Of a stretch of 64,000 nucleotides of DNA, positions 22,593-34,675 are shown piece by piece. The notes below the pieces were generated by a model. The model was not told where the DNA came from. It ran no database searches and saw only the letters and a program-made list of their open reading frames with translations. The translations under genes and the position numbers were made by a program. The DNA is taken from contig NW_023998455.1 of NCBI RefSeq assembly GCF_014805625.2, positions 9,303,005 through 9,367,004 of the forward strand. The letters run 5' to 3'. This stretch comes from Glossina fuscipes (taxonomy: Eukaryota > Arthropoda > Insecta > Diptera > Glossinidae). The stretch's first letter is position 1. Every line of letters begins with the position of its first letter.

Positions 22593-23175
22593 GTAAGCAT
22601 TATGTCCTAATTTCTTTATTTGTTTACATTGTATAGTATTTTTTTAAACAAACTCTAAATTAGTTCTGAATTCTAATGTGGAATTAAGTGTCCTTATTGT
22701 GGAATTAAGTGTCGTTTTGTTGGACTGCATTGGATAGTTTAATATACCTCTGATTTTCAGTCGTGCGACTGAAAGGAGTGTTGACATTTTTTATATATAG
22801 AAGAAATCAAAACAATCATATCTTATAGTGATAAACGCAATAAATATCAAGCCAGATAAACGAAACTTTTAGTTTTCATTGCTTTACGTTTGCTTCCAAC
22901 GCAAGTTGTAGTTGATCCAATTCATCATTCTTAATACTCCAGACTAGGTCCGCCATAATTTCTTGAAAAAGGACACAAAACAATTCTTCAATTCCTTTTT
23001 AATAACTAATGATGCTGATGCCGAAAAATGTTTGAACATCTTAGTGGTTGTTAATTTAACTTCTAATAACTTCTATGATATTTTCCGGTGCTTTTATTCA
23101 TTTATACTCATTTAACAGAATTGCTACGGTTCTTTTACTCATTTATTCTCATTTACACGTATGTATTCTTATTAG

Positions 23176-23605
23176 ACCACCAGCAGACACAATTAATTAA
23201 TGATTACACCTAAAGGTAGGCAAGCAAAATTTGTCAATAACGATAATAAATTCTCTGCTATTTGCAGAACGAACTCTATGCTAATTTGCACAGCCGTCGG
23301 CAAAAGTCCATTTGTTCCAAATTCTCTCTGCTAATGAATAAAAAACATCTATTGAAATTCTGTACAAAGAAACAATTTGGCCATTTGACAACAACAAGTA
23401 GCAACAGTCGTAGTGAATGAAGCATATAAATAAATAAAGCATATTGTGGATTTTATTTCCTTTTTTAATTTTATTGAAAATGTTTGGTTATGTTCGTTGT
23501 TATGCGTTTAAGATGCGTTTCTAAAATCCATTATTTTGGACAGTATATAGGAAAGGAAGAAAAACGGAAAGATTATTCTTTGATTAGACTCAATAACTTG
23601 ATACG

Positions 23606-23650
<45 letters not shown>

Positions 23651-24030
23651 AGAACGAACTCTATGCTAAATTGCAAAGCCGTCGGCAAAAGTCCCCAAAT
23701 CTAAAGTTGAAAGTGCTGTAATGCGATTATAATATTGGCAGCCTTGAAAAAGTTAGCTGATTAGAATATAATTATAATGCAAAAAATGTGGAAAGCGTTT
23801 TTTAATATTTCCCATAATATAACGTGGGAATATTTTTTTTGCATACCCGATTTCATAAATTGAACTCTGCCGAATTTTAATCAAGAAAAATGAATTAATG
23901 GAGGAACCTAACCTGTTGAAAGCACTAAGTCCAAACTTAACAGGCAAAACACATTCAACTCTGTTAAATGTCCAAACTTAACAGACAAAACACATTCAAC
24001 TCTGTTAAAATGCAAAGCCGTCGGCAAAAA
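23176..24030 (+). repeat. Composite dispersed repeat family B with local tandem repeats
   Basis: The modules CACAATTAATTAATGATTAC, ATTTGCAGAACGAACTCTAT and GCCGTCGGCAAAAGTCC recur here. The GCCGTCGGCAAAA module appears near 23291, 23676 and 24013. The same modules occur inverted at 37690-38060. A perfect (TC)n microsatellite of about 20 units sits at 23609-23648. A tandem duplication of about 40 bp containing AAACACATTCAACTCTGTTA lies at 23932-24008. No ORF resembles a transposase; it is probably a non-autonomous element. Confidence 0.7.
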
Positions 24031-24499
24031 CAAATCACAGGTGCGTTTGATTTTATTTTGTCCTCATTAATGATTTTTTGTACGTATAAAATAGATAGCG
24101 GGGAGGATTATTAAGAGATTACTTGGAAGCTTGCTTTTCCAGCTTGCGACTTCAACTACCGAATGCAATTGTCAAGGAGATCAAAACTTTTTTTATTATT
24201 TAATATCAGTAAACGTTATTATGATACATGGATATTACTTAATTTTTTAATTAGAGAATGTGACCAATTATAGAACAAAGACGACTTTTTAATAAAGATG
24301 TACGAAATCGTACGAAAGCACTTATGCAATTTGTTTATAAAATGTACGCAGCACGTGCATGCTTTTCTACTGTTTCGTTTCGGTGTAATACATCTCTGAC
24401 TTGCGATTTGATGCTGCGTTCGTGGGTGTTTGAAACAGAAAAAAAGCAAAAAACGAAAATAAAACGTTCTGCCGGTATTCCTTTTGAATTGCAAATAAT

Positions 24500-24605
24500 T
24501 TCGTATATTTCTTTCATACCTTCTTTTGAATTCATATGTTTTTGTACATTTCTTTCATACCTCCTTTTGAATTCATATGTTTTTGTATATTTCTTCCGTA
24601 CCTCC
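24500..24605 (+). repeat. Tandem repeat, about 42-bp unit
   Basis: CTTTTGAATTCATATGTTTT is repeated together with the neighbouring TATTTCTTTCATACCT, giving two full copies and a partial third. It ends about 100 bp before the POLR1E start codon and may lie in its promoter region. Confidence 0.65.
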
Positions 24606-24702
24606 TTGATGTCGCAAATCGTATACTATTAATGGTTGGTAGCACTTGTTCTTCTACTTTCTTGTTTTTTTACATTTATTTCCACGCGTATTCATGTAAA
24701 AA

Positions 24703-27444
24703 ATGAAGGACAAGGCGAAAGTAGAAAACGTGTATATTGCTAAAAACAATGATTTGTTACCTACGCTAAGTGAGTAGAAAGATCTTTGGCAGTATCCATA
24801 TATATAAAGTGCTTTTGAATGCAGTTACTTTTCAGAATGGAAAATTATTGGCATTGAACAAAAGTCGAACGAGATTTTGGCGCTTAAAACGGCAATTTGA
24901 TTCCGCTGAGTCCTCGCAGGCTGGAGCTTTGTTAGCCTTAAATGGGCAAACGTATTTTGGATTAATAAATTGCAAAGAGACCAATGGTTTAACAGATACC
25001 TATATATGCGTCAGAAAGAAGGCTAAAAATACGGTAAAAGTTGTGAGCTTATAAATTTAAACTTACGAATATGAATATATAAACGAAATTGACAGTTTGC
25101 AATTTATTTAGAAGAATGGGTCTTTTAAAGCTTATACAACATATTAAAAGGAAAAACTTCAATCAGTTAGATTCAAAACATGGAAGGGGTTCGTCTCATC
25201 TCTGTTTTCGTTTTTCTTACTATGAAATGATGAAAGGCGTAGTACGATATGGTTCATTGAAAAATAGTACTGAGAACCTCCCCATCTTCAAGCAACTATA
25301 GCTAAGAAAAATCTCGTAAAAAATAAATACAGAAATTCGTTATTTTTTTTGTCGGACCGAACGTTCAATAGCGCATAGCACATTAAATAATAGCTCCATG
25401 ATATCTCTATATTGATACATAATTTCGTTTCTTTCTTTCAATTTAGCTGGCGATAATCCCTGTTGATCAAGCAAGTTTATCAAATAATGTTATAATTCAG
25501 ACAGGCAACGTTCCTTCATCAGAGATTGAAGCTTTGCATGGGGATACTTTGCTAAAGAAATTCGGAGGGCGAAAAGCAATGAGATATATAGCTGATAAAG
25601 AAAAAATGCACGTAAACGTAAACATAGTACAAGAAGGTTTACAGGCGCAAGTCGATGCAGAAACTTCAACCAACAACGAGGAAAACGCTGATAACAATAT
25701 CACATACTATGAAAGTATAAGGCCGCGTTTCAATTCTGAAGCGAAGGAAGTGTCTGAAGTTTATAAATTAACTGACATAGTGCCACAGGAACTTTTGGAT
25801 CGTTTAGAAGAGGAAGCCAAAACAATATACCAAACTAAAGTGGACGAGATACCGTAAGTATAATGTATATGTAATGGTTGCGATACCCATTGAATAAAGG
25901 CTTTAGGCTTTAGGTTTCCCATGTTTTTCGCTTAACTTGCAATCGCATAACAACTCCTTTATTTCACCAGCAGATATACTTTATTACTTCTTTTACTTTT
26001 ACAACTAAACCAACGGTTCCAGGTTGAGAAACTCTCATGTCTACTTTGACACGAATTCATTGTTTCAATTTTTGATGAGTAAAAAAGAGAATTTCATCGT
26101 TCAATCACATATTTCATTTTTATATATTCTCGATTATTTTATAAAAGTAAAAGAAAAAAATTAGAAAAGGATCAAATTGATAATAAGATGCTAAATAATA
26201 ATCAATTAAAACATAATTCCAATACAAAAATTTCCGAATTAATTTCGTAATTTTTCATTCCGACACCAACGCATATTTCATATTTAGACGTCCGTATTCT
26301 CATTGGACAGGACAATAACTATATCTAAAGCATTCCAATCTAATGTTATTGTTGAACAGAATTGGTGCGGTACTTTTCAAACCATTTATTACACAATCAG
26401 CAGCTTTGCATTGCATTGTTGGAAGGGGTTTTTAATTTATATCGAATGAGCACATTTCAGTTCTTATCTGCTATCGCACTCCTTGCAAGATTATGGCATT
26501 GTAGCATTATATTAAATTATTATGTTCCAAACCAAGCAGTTAAAACGGCTCGATGACTTACGATGCATTCATAATAACAAAAGAAGTCAAAGTATGAGTA
26601 ATATGCTATTACTTAAATAAGGTGTTTGAACTTAAAAAACACTTCAGTACGAAAGAGATTCTCGGCAATTTTAATTTTCACACTTAGAGAATTTGAAGAA
26701 CATTTAACAGTTAATTTCACAAACCAGATTCGAAAACGTAGATATTTTCACTTTACAAGAAGATCTTTTAGTGCCAATGAAGCTTAAATATATTACATCG
26801 CTCCTGGAACGACTAATATTGTATGTTTTTACAAAGATACTGTTGCACTTTTGTATATATATTTTACGAATCTTCTTACATTTCAGTATAAAATCCGAAT
26901 ACTTATTAAGTAAAATTTCTGGTTTGCAAGAAGGTGTTCCTAATGCAGACATTTTTTCACAAATAAAAATAATACTGTATATGGATTGTTTATTTAATCT
27001 CATCAAATCCAAGACGAGATCACTCAAAAAAGTAGAGCTTTCTGAAATATCAGAAAAAGTGGAAAATATAGTACGTGAACGTTTTGCGGATCCGAGCAGA
27101 TATAGGTATATATGCACTAAATTTGCCACTCTTATACTTTACAAATATCATATATTTTGTATTATATATTTATTTTTAGTGGCTGCCGTTCTGCGTTTTC
27201 CACTGAGAAGGCTTTGTGCCATTTTATCGTTTTGGCTTTGTTGTTAGAATCGAACTACCAAGTCGATGCTAAGATTTTATCACAGGAACTAAACATGCCT
27301 TCTTCCAAGATTGTAAAATACTCTCAATTAGTTCACGCATTGCCCAAGTCACGGTCATCAATACTAACTTTGCGTTTACCTACATCTGTTCCTTCAATTT
27401 CTTCAACTTTCACAAAGAAACGAAGATCTCTTACTAAAAATTGA
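24703..27444 (+). CDS. Polr1E: DNA-directed RNA polymerase I subunit RPA49 (POLR1E)
   Basis: Six exons: 24703-24769, 24825-25042, 25447-25853, 26728-26820, 26887-27105, 27180-27444. They join to 422 codons in one frame, matching the family length (human 419). The N-terminal dimerisation part reads ITFQNGKLLALN, like VQFSNGKL of the human protein. A central FGGRKAMRYI corresponds to the FGxKKA region. The C-terminal half carries the tandem winged-helix region (LKYITSLLERLIL, then STEKALCHFIVLALLLESN). The product pairs with RPA34 on Pol I and stabilises initiation and elongation of rRNA synthesis in the nucleolus. Intron 3 (25854-26727) uses the acceptor at 26727, which keeps the frame. Exons 4-6 are duplicated in inverted orientation at 49.7-51.7 kb. 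AATAAA at 27449 is only five bases after the stop. Confidence 0.93.
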
Positions 27445-27685
27445 AATTAATAAATGTAATTTCATAATTTGAATAATTCGAAAAAATTTGTGTTGGATAA
27501 GCGCAGCTTTATGTGGAGTAAGCAATTTAATTTCAGAGCTTAGAACAACGTACAATAAAATAAATGGTATCACAGAATTACTGCATCACAAGCTTGCTGC
27601 CATCATTGAATATTGATAAAAACTTGCATGGGTAAAATCGATAAATCATTCCGCGATCCTGCGAGGTGTTTAAAATTCCTAATTT
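26005..27685 (+). repeat. Inverted segmental duplication, source arm
   Basis: From intron 3 of POLR1E to about 240 bp past its stop the sequence recurs as a reverse complement at 49703-51702. The two arms keep a constant coordinate sum (77388) from about 26100 to 27685, meaning no net insertion or deletion over 1.6 kb. Only occasional substitutions are visible. This arm lacks about 300 bp that the other arm holds near 51334-51640. Confidence 0.93.
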
Positions 27686-27894
27686 TAAAAAAAATCGTAG
27701 CGATATATATGGTTCTGCTATAGCTGTCGCTCTTTGTAAGATTTAGTTTGATATGAAAATTCAGGCTTTGTAGTTTTATATTAGTTTTATTTTTCGCACA
27801 TTTATGATATATTCAAATGTAATTTCAAAAGTCCCTCCATCCCTCCCCTGAAAACGGGCAAAATTAAAAAAAATAGGTTCTCGCATCTACTAAA

Positions 27895-28230
27895 CTAAAC
27901 CGCTAAACCAAACACAGATACAATACAATACATGGTCTTATTTTCCCAACGCACTGTGCAGCTTCCATCAGTGTCGTTATTCCAATAGCATGAACTGGCT
28001 GTGTGCAAACCAGCTCCGTTCTTTTGCATAATCATAGAGGTAACAATATATTTGTAAGGCTTCTGTTCTTTTGTCAACATGCTAAGGCAATTCTCAACCA
28101 CCTGACCAGTCCAATTGTTTACTTTATCATGCTGGTATGCATTACCACCAATTGTATTCTCGATAGCTTCCTTAATAATCTTGCTTACATCGTCCACAAC
28201 AAATTGGTTCTCTTCGCGTGACTCATCCAT
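27895..28230 (-). CDS. Dlc90F: Dynein light chain Tctex-type (DYNLT)
   Basis: A single 111-codon frame on the minus strand with start at 28230 and stop at 27895. It covers the whole Tctex-type light chain: [18 protein letters not shown] at the N terminus, [20 protein letters not shown] in the middle, and the strongly conserved end [14 protein letters not shown]. From memory it is nearly identical to the fly Tctex light chain Dlc90F. The protein is a dimeric accessory subunit of cytoplasmic dynein that binds the intermediate chain and cargoes. The frame is uninterrupted; no intron is needed. It is convergent with POLR1E (stops 450 bp apart). TTTATT at 27786 gives a minus-strand AATAAA. Confidence 0.96.
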   Translation of the reverse strand: MDESREENQFVVDDVSKIIKEAIENTIGGNAYQHDKVNNWTGQVVENCLSMLTKEQKPYKYIVTSMIMQKNGAGLHTASSCYWNNDTDGSCTVRWENKTMYCIVSVFGLAV

Positions 28231-31163
28231 GTTTGGATTATGCCTATAATAAAGCCTTCAAGTTTCTGAACTGCGAAATAGCGAAAATATTTGTTCTCGG
28301 TGAGATTGGAATTTGAATAACGTCCCAAGAATGTTCGGAACAATCCGTTTATTAACCAAACACAGATTAATTTTCTGTCGACATATGTTTATTATTTCCC
28401 TTAAACTGTTTTTTTTTCTTTCAATGCCAGATCTTCGTTAAGTTTGTCATTCATTGTTGCCAATACTTAGAACTTATTTACTTTTAACTTTTAACAGAAA
28501 GGAATTTCTTGTTAATTTAATATATTGAATTCATTGCATATTTTTATTAATTTATGTGAAGACAAATATCAACATATTGTGGAATTTAATGCTTTGCAGA
28601 TATATTTTTTAAGTATCTTATAGAAATGGAAAGGAAAACGACAGCAATTTTTTGGAAATGGAAAGAGAACAATTTTGAGGTCTTTCTCTTCATCTTTTAA
28701 AGACATTCAATGAAGTAAACACAATACAAAACTTGATTAGGGATCTATAACTCTCTTATTTTTTGTTAAAGAAACACAACATTTTTCTAATACAAAATAT
28801 TTTTTTTAAATCTGAAAAAAATTGTTCTTTGTTTTATATGATCTTTTTTCTAGATCAGTACGAATTCAAAATAAAGCCATCTGTATAATGTTTACAAATT
28901 AATGGGTGGTGTACTAATTCGAAATAAAAACAACTGTAAAATGTATAGAAATTCATCACCCGAGGACCAGAAGGAGAGAAAACAACGCCGCACTTGCTGA
29001 CTGATGTTCGCCTTTTCATGACGTTAAGTATGCTATCAAAGAAGAGTAGTTGAACATTATTTACAAACATTCGAGCATATTCATGGCTTCCATCTTAAAT
29101 GTATTCTCTATGAATGTGCGTATTAGCCTTATGGTATATATTTATGTGTTTATGTTCACAAGCTATTTTTAAGACTGTTTAGTGACATTTTATATACTTT
29201 CGATCCGGAATTTCGCTATTTTTCAAATTGTTTACAACTGTTTACAACTGTTGAAGACTGTTTAATGACATTTTATATACTTTCGATCCGGAATTTCGCT
29301 ATTTTGTCATACACTCATATGTATAAGCATGGAAATTCATTCAAACCATTTGCACGAATAAATTTAAAAATTAACAGCAAATATTCAATATGCTGTACTC
29401 AAAAGTACGCGCATACATGTACACAAGTGCTATAGCGCATGCGGTATATAACAATATAAGTTCTCCCGTTGAAGCTTAAGCAGCATAGTTTTTTTAACTT
29501 AGAATAGGTCGAGTTCAGAAACGAAGAAAAAACGTCAAATGTGGCAACTGTTCTTTTCCCTTCTTAATTCGACGAAAAATTTACCGAGCTTCGTGGTAAT
29601 CCCGTGGACAATAGACGCATATAGTCAATCTGTAAAACTGTTAACATCGACGGTAGAGATAAATCTCATTTTTCGTTATTTTTTTATATGCTTCCACTCT
29701 CATGTTCTTTCTAAAATATTTAGTCCTACATCAAACTTTGTGTTCGGTCTTTCAGTTACGTCAAATCTGGCGACAATAAAATTGCTGTCGCTGCGAACAA
29801 ATGTGCATTATTATTGAGTATAAACTAAGTAAAGTTATCATAAACCTCTCTTTTAGAGTTGTGTTTGTAAAAAACCAGCTGGAAAAGAAAAATAGAAGTA
29901 GCTGTTAGATAACGATATATTAATTCAAAAAGTAAAAGGCAATAAAGTGTGTCCGAAATAATATTTGTGATTAGTAAATAAAAAGAAATGTAGTAAAAGT
30001 AAATGCAATTTACATGCAATGTACATATCCAGCATAATGTATCGTAACATACTTCTATGTCCGTTCAGTGAAGAGGGGAACAATGAGAACAGGAAAGCAG
30101 AAAACATCACTATGAGATGGGCGAGAAAGGCTTGGCGGAATGCTTCTGACCCACTATTGCTATCTCAAAACAAGTAAGTAAATTGTTTCTAACATTTACA
30201 AACGGCATTATAATATTTAATAATTCGAAAATCTAACTGCAGTTTTTGAACATTGCTCGAGGCCGCTCGCGCATTTTGTAGGAAGAACGAAAGAGTTGCT
30301 AGAACCCAAAGAAGCTGAAAAGAATCACAAACGTTTGTGAGGCGTTGCACAACATTTGCGTCCAATATATTTGGATTCTCCAGCACACTAGGTGACTTAT
30401 CAATATGGTGTTGTTATTTGCGTGGAGGCATCACAATTGAGGCAGTAGGGTGAGCAAGTTAGAGAGGGGCCAGCACGAAATTTACAAACCTAGCAATCTT
30501 AAAAACATAAATAATTTTTAAACTTGCAACTCATACAAAATTTACATAAATATTAAATGAATACTGAAGGTGAAACTTTTCATATACTAAATCTTCTTTT
30601 TATTTGGCATAAAGGAATGGAAGAGAAATCTGATACAATAATGAAGAAGACATAATTTATACAAATTAACAATACATTATAACTGAACCGATAACATTCA
30701 TTTTTATGAAAGATCTGTAAACAAAACAGGTAAAAACATTATACTTCCCACACCATATTGTCCAACAAAATTCTTATTTTTATTATAGAACACAAAATTT
30801 ATACCTTGTTTTTACATAAATGCAAATTTTTCAAGTGCTTTATGAGAAAGGGGGACCAAATCGCAACCTAACGTAGTACAAGTTTAATCCTCTTATAGGG
30901 CCGAACTCAAAAATAGGTATAGATGGTCCAAATTATTTATAGTTCCTTTTTGTATGAAATTACTATAATATTGTGGGTCAATTTTCATCAGCTCACCTTA
31001 ACGGTTAGACTTTTCTGGTCTACAAAGGATACATTTTCGTGAAAATCCTTATTAGTAATCCTTATTAGTAAAAAAAGTTAATTTTTTTATGTTAAATTAT
31101 TATTGTGATATAATTTTAGTCATGAAACATTGAAAATTATAGCTTTTTGTCGCATGAACTTCA
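28231..31163. other. Intergenic, no gene supported; one 60-bp direct duplication
   Basis: A segment containing CATTTTATATACTTTCGATC and CGGAATTTCGCTATTTT occurs twice (about 29177-29222 and 29266-29305), with ACTGTTTAGTGA or ACTGTTTAATGA leading each copy. Short ORFs at 29539-29817 and 30189-30386 (minus) have no recognisable features. Nothing else was seen. Confidence 0.5.
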
Positions 31164-32408
31164 TTATACCCTACACCACTTGTGATACAGGATATATTAA
31201 CTAAGTGTGGTCGTATGTTACACGCAGAAGGCCGTATTTTATTATACCAATCGATTCAGAATCTATATCTGAATTGAACTAAGCCTGTCTGTGTCGACGT
31301 AAATTTGTGTTCAAGCTACAAGTCGCAATTCTCGAGATATTTTGATGAAATTCAGAACCTTGACGTATTTGACCCAAATACGAACGTTATTGAAAATGGT
31401 TCGGATCGTTCCACTTTTTCGACCACATCCCATATAACGCCCTATTCTGAAAGTTCGTTATGTGGAACAAAATTGTAATAATCTTAGCCAAAGTGGCAAA
31501 GTAGTAGTTTTTCGGCCTCTCAAATAGGGAAATCGAACTTCATACGACAAAGAGGTATAATCTTCAATATTTTGTGATGAAAACTATAACATAATAGTCA
31601 ATTAACATAAAGAATTAACTGTAGCAAATTTGGACTATCTATTTTGGATCCTACCATAATAACCATTTTTATAAATATTGATGCTTCATAGAGCAGAAAA
31701 GTCAAAGTTTTAATATGTAGTGATGAGCACTGACCAATAATATTATAGTAATTTCATATAAAAATTAACTCCTCAACATTTGGACCCTTTACGCCGGATC
31801 CTGCCCTATGTAAAAATTGAACTTGTACTACATTAGGTTGGGCTTTGGGCCCGCTTCCCCAGAAATACGCAAATGAAAAATATGGCTTTACACAGAAACA
31901 AGATATAATCTTTGTGTTCTATAATAAAAATAAGAACTGTGTTAGATAATGTGGTGTAAGGTATTTAGTGGTCGGCCTTGTCCGACTGTAATGCTCTTAT
32001 TTTTCGTTGTATGAGGGGATCGAACATTGCCCCAGCCTGTCGAAAGTTTTCATATCAACTTAGAATGTCCAAAAACTACTACTTTCTCACATTTGAGAAA
32101 TTTTGAAAATTGCAATTTTTTCCCCTATAGCTATTATGCAGAATAGGGCATTATATGAGCAGGTGGTCGAAAAATACGTCACTGTACCAAATTTCATCGA
32201 AATATCTCAAAAATTGCGACCTGTAGCTTGAACACAAATTTATGTAGACAGGCATCAGACGAACACACGGACAGACAACAGATTCCAATCCATATACAGA
32301 TTCGATCGATCGATTGGTATAATAAAAGATGTGCCTGTCTTAAGCCCTTCTGAGGTGTTACAAGCGACAGTTTAATATGTTATTTACCATAAGCGGTATA
32401 GAGTATAA
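31164..32408. mobile_element. Foldback-like non-autonomous element with long inverted arms, copy 1
   Basis: The left end TTATACCCTACACCACTTGT and the following 300-400 bp are an imperfect reverse complement of the right end, which finishes CATAAGCGGTATAGAGTATAA. For example GTTCAAGCTACAAGTCGCAA in the left arm pairs with TTGCGACCTGTAGCTTGAAC in the right. ATTATACCAATCGATT pairs with AATCGATTGGTATAAT in the same way. The middle (about 31700-31980) has no transposase ORF. This is a MITE/foldback structure mobilised in trans, or an old relic. A shorter relative is at 51997-52396. Confidence 0.8.
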
Positions 32409-32502
32409 ATATTTAATAATTGTCTTTTTCTGTAATAAAGAACCTAAAAATTTAAACATTGTACGTAACTTTATTAATTCTCTCAGTTATTAATACATAG
32501 TA

Positions 32503-32748
32503 ATGGAAAATTTGAGGAGAAGTATTGGAAAGTTGCCGAAGAAGGTACTTGATTGGCGCCTTAGCGATAATCAATTGTCTCTTAAAAAAACCAGGCGGAT
32601 GATTGTATGCTTACATGAATATCCCCTGAAAGAATACTTTTCTTCTTCGGCAGTTCTTTTACTTGCTTGGCGAAAACTGCGTGGTATTTTTGCTGACCAT
32701 CTAGCAGCTGGCAGTGTGAATGTCACAAATGAAATTCAAACTTTGTGA
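32503..32748 (+). CDS. Hypothetical small protein ORF
   Basis: ATG at 32503 opens 81 codons ending in TGA. The product is basic in its first half (MENLRRSIGKLPKKVLDW, later LKKTRRMIVCLHEY) and holds an amphipathic stretch (SSAVLLLAWRKLRGIF). There is no signal peptide or clear membrane segment and no recognised family. It lies next to the foldback element, so it could be chance or a transposon fragment. Confidence 0.3.
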   Translation: MENLRRSIGKLPKKVLDWRLSDNQLSLKKTRRMIVCLHEYPLKEYFSSSAVLLLAWRKLRGIFADHLAAGSVNVTNEIQTL

Positions 32749-33605
32749 GCGGCAACACCCCAAGAGCATCGTTACAGCCCACTATGCGCCAACAACAGAA
32801 CGTCCTTTTTGCATACGGCGCCCTTGCGTACATTATCAACTAGAATTTGTTACTCTGTCCGATATGCTCATCATTACACATTGTTCCTTCTAATTTATTT
32901 CCATCGAAGACTTCTGCTTTAGGCATCTATCAGATTTTTGCAACTGCACCGACAGATTTTGCTTATTACCAAATTACGTTAAACTAAAAGACGTGGATTA
33001 GATAGCATATATTTTTATTTTATTTTTTTATTTATTTATTTTTTTTTGAATACAAACAAAATTTTACAAATATTTATCAGAAACGATAACAGAAAAGCCA
33101 TATTTAGAGAACACTTATGATTTTAACACTGCTCTGTCGCCATTAAGATTATTTATCGTGTTTTTCCATTGTCAGACAGTAGAGGCTCAGATGACTAATT
33201 ATCGTCCCTCTATGAAATGACACTTACATATTTATCAAGTACAGTTGTGTTCTAAATACGTATATCACATTAAAGGATTAAAAGAAATCACACAGAGAGT
33301 AACCACATTTGCCTATAAGAGACCAATGAACATGGACACTCTTGTCACTTATTATTTGTTAACAAATCTTAAAATACATACATACACAAATAAACTGAGA
33401 TAATTTTAAAAATATGTCTGGGAAACAATTTTTTTAAGTTTGTTTTTATGAAGCTTGTTGTCCTGAAATGTTTGTATAAATATATTCCAGATTTTATTAA
33501 AATTGATATTACTACTTGGGAAAATGGCAACAAGCAGGTCATATAATCATTTTAGAGTTTTGAAGAGGACATTCTCTGAAGATACAGAGGAAAACCTATA
33601 TCGAA

Positions 33606-34041
33606 TTACGATGTTCCCAGATCTATAAATAAACGGCTGCGAGGAATAAACTCGTCAGCCAAAGGATTCAGCAAAGAATTGACGGCCAGTGTGTTTCTAC
33701 TAGTAACTGAAAGTGAAGAGAGTGCCGCATTCAGTTCTTCATTCCTGGCTTTTTGCCACTCACATAGTTGTGTTTCCAATTCGTCTTCCAACATGGCGTC
33801 TATGCACTCTTTCATCAATTCCTCTTCTTCAAGACGCTGTAATTCCTTAAAAAAGAATTTAATGCAACAATACGCCTTTTTAAAAATGGAATAGCTTCCT
33901 TACTATTTTGTCGAACTCTTCTTCGTTTTCCATCCATAAGTACTCAGAGAAATCTTGTTCATCATCTAAATCGTTATCAGATTCCTCTTCCACTACATAT
34001 TGTTCGAATTGGTCAGACCAATCGCTTGAAGGAACTTTCAT
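33606..34041 (-). CDS. Paip2: Polyadenylate-binding protein-interacting protein 2 (PAIP2)
   Basis: Two minus-strand exons, 34041-33904 and 33845-33606, joined at a GTAAGG donor and a TTTTTTAAG acceptor, give 125 residues. The protein is strongly acidic early on. The PAM1-type region holds FSEYLWMENEEEFDK, almost identical to the vertebrate FAEYMWMENEEEF. The helical ELQRLEEEELMKECIDAMLE follows. A PAM2 motif near the C terminus (LLNPLADEFIP, compare LNPxAxxFxP) binds the MLLE domain of PABP. The family displaces PABP from poly(A) and eIF4G and so represses translation. TTTATT at 33493 is a minus-strand AATAAA about 110 bp past the stop. Confidence 0.93.
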
Positions 34042-34451
34042 AATCATTTTAAAGAGTGAAAATTCTTGTTCAACTTGCGTTATTAATAAACTGAAGCGAA
34101 AAGAATTTTTAAATATGAATTTTTTATTTTATTCGAACTTTTTTGTTTATTTGACTCCATTAATCGATCTAAGTTTAATTAATAAATTGTTCGATATCTG
34201 ATTGTCAGGAAACATAACTCACTGCAGATTTTTACTATTTCTTTTTTAATTGTTAACCCTCTCTGTTTCCTTTCTAGCTATTTTACGACTATATATATAA
34301 CGGCATTTTAACTAGTTCTGCTTTCAAATTGTCATTGCCTATAGTGGTTTAAAGAACACAAAATATTCCTCTAAATTAAGTTTGAAATTCGACGTAATCC
34401 GCAACGGCGACTATAACATTTCAAATAAAAAAAAGAAAATAGCAAAAATTG

Positions 34452-34649
34452 TCAATAATTTAGGAGTGACAAAACGCCAGGACGTTTCGTAATCTTTATT
34501 TTTGATTTACTCAAAACATTCGAATGGGACCCTACACTACTTAGCAGCGATTTTCTCGAGATGTGATGGCCACTGGCTATTATCATAGAAGAAGTGCGCT
34601 TGGTATAGGACAAAGTAATAATTATTAGCAAAATGAACAATTCTTTCAT
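34452..34649 (-). CDS. Possible small secreted peptide precursor
   Basis: On the minus strand ATG at 34649 opens 65 codons. The N terminus is a convincing signal peptide (MKELFILLIIITLSYTKR). The remainder is Ser/Lys/His-rich and cysteine-free (ASGHHISRKSLLSSVGSHSN, KSKIKITKRPGVLSLLNY). Basic sites such as SRK and TKR could be processed by prohormone convertases, so a neuropeptide-like or other secreted peptide is possible; no family is recognised. It starts about 400 bp downstream (transcription sense) of nothing else and is upstream of PAIP2 on the same strand, 410 bp from its ATG. Confidence 0.4.
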   Translation of the reverse strand: MKELFILLIIITLSYTKRTSSMIIASGHHISRKSLLSSVGSHSNVLSKSKIKITKRPGVLSLLNY

Positions 34650-34675
34650 TAAAACAATCGGAATTCATTACATAA

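Noticed and set aside
26362..26556. 64-codon ORF in POLR1E intron 3, identical in the inverted copy at 50832-51026
   Set aside because: Identity in both places is explained by the segmental duplication; a POLR1E model without it is in frame and full length.
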